Part shown: positions 6,265-6,410 of the stretch, piece after piece
Numbering within the stretch: position 1 is the stretch's first letter
Layout of the letters: each line of letters begins with the position of its first letter
NCBI GenBank assembly: GCA_934403665.1
Contig: CAKRUL010000088.1
Coordinates: 1 to 6,410 of the forward strand
Direction: 5' to 3'
From: an uncultured Clostridia bacterium
GTDB taxonomy: Bacteria; Bacillota_A; Clostridia; UMGS1840; HGM11507
DNA: 6,410 nt
Notes under the pieces: model-generated
What the model was told of the DNA's origin: nothing
The model's database searches: none
What the model saw: the letters and a program-made list of their open reading frames with translations, nothing else
Made by a program: the position numbers and the translations under genes

Positions 6265-6277
6265 AATGATAATGGGA

Positions 6278-6410
6278 ATGTTGTTGCCGAGAGAAAACGG
6301 CGGCAATGAAAGATACTACCACACACAACAGGAATATTATGAGTCTATGATAGACAAGCACCGCCAGATTTCAAAGACTCTGGTTTTTGCGGGAGGTATA
6401 TGGACGTGGA
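6278..6410 (+). CDS. Unrecognised protein, N-terminal part running off the window
   Basis: An open frame runs without a stop from 6215 to the window end, with ATGs at 6230, 6266, 6272, 6278 and 6347. Base composition changes from A-rich to balanced near 6278, and codon use beyond looks like coding. From 6278 the peptide opens MLLPRENGGNERYYHTQQ, is polar, charged and probably helical, then turns hydrophobic at ISKTLVFAGGIWTW, which could be the start of a membrane segment. No family is recognised from about 44 residues. No start has a good ribosome site; for 6347 there is only AGGAA at 6330-6334, 12 bases upstream. A competing view is that this is a leader for a gene starting at 6400 or 6406 in another frame. 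The coordinates are therefore the visible open part, with the start uncertain. Confidence 0.35.
   Translation, partial: MLLPRENGGNERYYHTQQEYYESMIDKHRQISKTLVFAGGIWTW
6391..6402 (+). promoter_or_regulatory. Strong Shine-Dalgarno near the right edge (alternative gene start)
   Basis: GGGAGG at 6391-6396 is the best anti-16S match in the last 400 bases. It lies 3 bases before ATG 6400, rather close, and 9 bases before GTG 6406 in the same frame. A gene may begin here just as the window ends. The match also falls inside the GCG-GGA-GGT codons of the longer frame, so it may be chance. Confidence 0.3.

Larger units (their letters stand above)
5642..6277. other. Long AT-rich intergenic region with several hairpins, no convincing protein gene
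   Basis: These roughly 640 bases separate the operon from the right-edge reading frame. Frames of up to 93 codons exist on both strands, but they are Phe/Lys/Tyr-rich or low in complexity, cross the terminator hairpins and match no family I recognise. Structures seen in order are the operon terminator; a small perfect hairpin TTCCG-AAG-CGGAA at 5733-5745; a weak promoter-like region at 5826-5856; an 8-bp inverted repeat at 5879-5902; a terminator-shaped hairpin at 5915-5943; a strong Shine-Dalgarno with a 6-codon frame at 5998-6025; a repeat-like segment at 6030-6175; and a very A-rich stretch at 6172-6240. No rRNA, tRNA, tmRNA, RNase P RNA or SRP RNA landmark was seen. Confidence 0.7.

Noticed and set aside
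6091..6306. Reverse-strand frame of 71 codons rich in Ile and Phe
   Set aside because: The hydrophobic run is the reverse reading of the A-rich tract at 6172-6240, so it is low-complexity and no membrane protein call is justified.
6284..6306. TTGCCG/CGGCAA hairpin as a riboswitch element
   Set aside because: A single 6-bp stem matches no riboswitch consensus I know, and it may simply be coding sequence of the right-edge frame.

Overview
The window most likely comes from a low-to-moderate-GC Gram-positive anaerobe of the class Clostridia. The evidence is the gene set (a clostridial-type methionyl-tRNA synthetase with HIGN in place of HIGH, TatD, TrmK, Nif3), purine-rich Shine-Dalgarno sites and TATAAT-like -10 boxes. 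No gene here allows a genus-level call.

Layout. Positions 1-404 hold the last third of a bacterial neurotransmitter:sodium symporter (NSS/LeuT-fold) whose start lies outside the window. A 112-124 base gap carries a plausible vegetative promoter and opens a compact five-gene unit, all on the + strand, from about 529 to 5641: metG (methionyl-tRNA synthetase), tatD (metal-dependent nuclease), a PfkB-family sugar-phosphate kinase of the FruK/LacC branch, trmK (tRNA adenine-22 N1-methyltransferase) and a short-form Nif3/DUF34 protein. Gaps are 12-16 bases, and trmK and the nif3-like gene overlap by 11 bases. The unit ends at a convincing intrinsic terminator at 5686-5720. It looks like a housekeeping translation/tRNA operon in which a sugar kinase occupies the region where rnmV and ksgA follow tatD in Bacillus-type genomes.

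Positions 5642 to about 6277 are AT-rich and have no convincing protein gene. They hold the operon terminator, a perfect 8-bp inverted repeat, a terminator-shaped hairpin with A- and T-tracts on its two sides, a strong Shine-Dalgarno followed by a 6-codon reading frame, and a segment (about 6030-6175) of different texture that could be a dispersed intergenic repeat or a gene remnant. Near the right edge a TATAAT box precedes an open frame that runs off the window; its protein is not recognised and its true start is uncertain.

No clearly new biological system is visible. The points most worth a second look are the kinase inside the housekeeping operon, the possible small transcript at about 5826-5943, the repeat-like segment at 6030-6175, and the conflicting start signals at the right edge.
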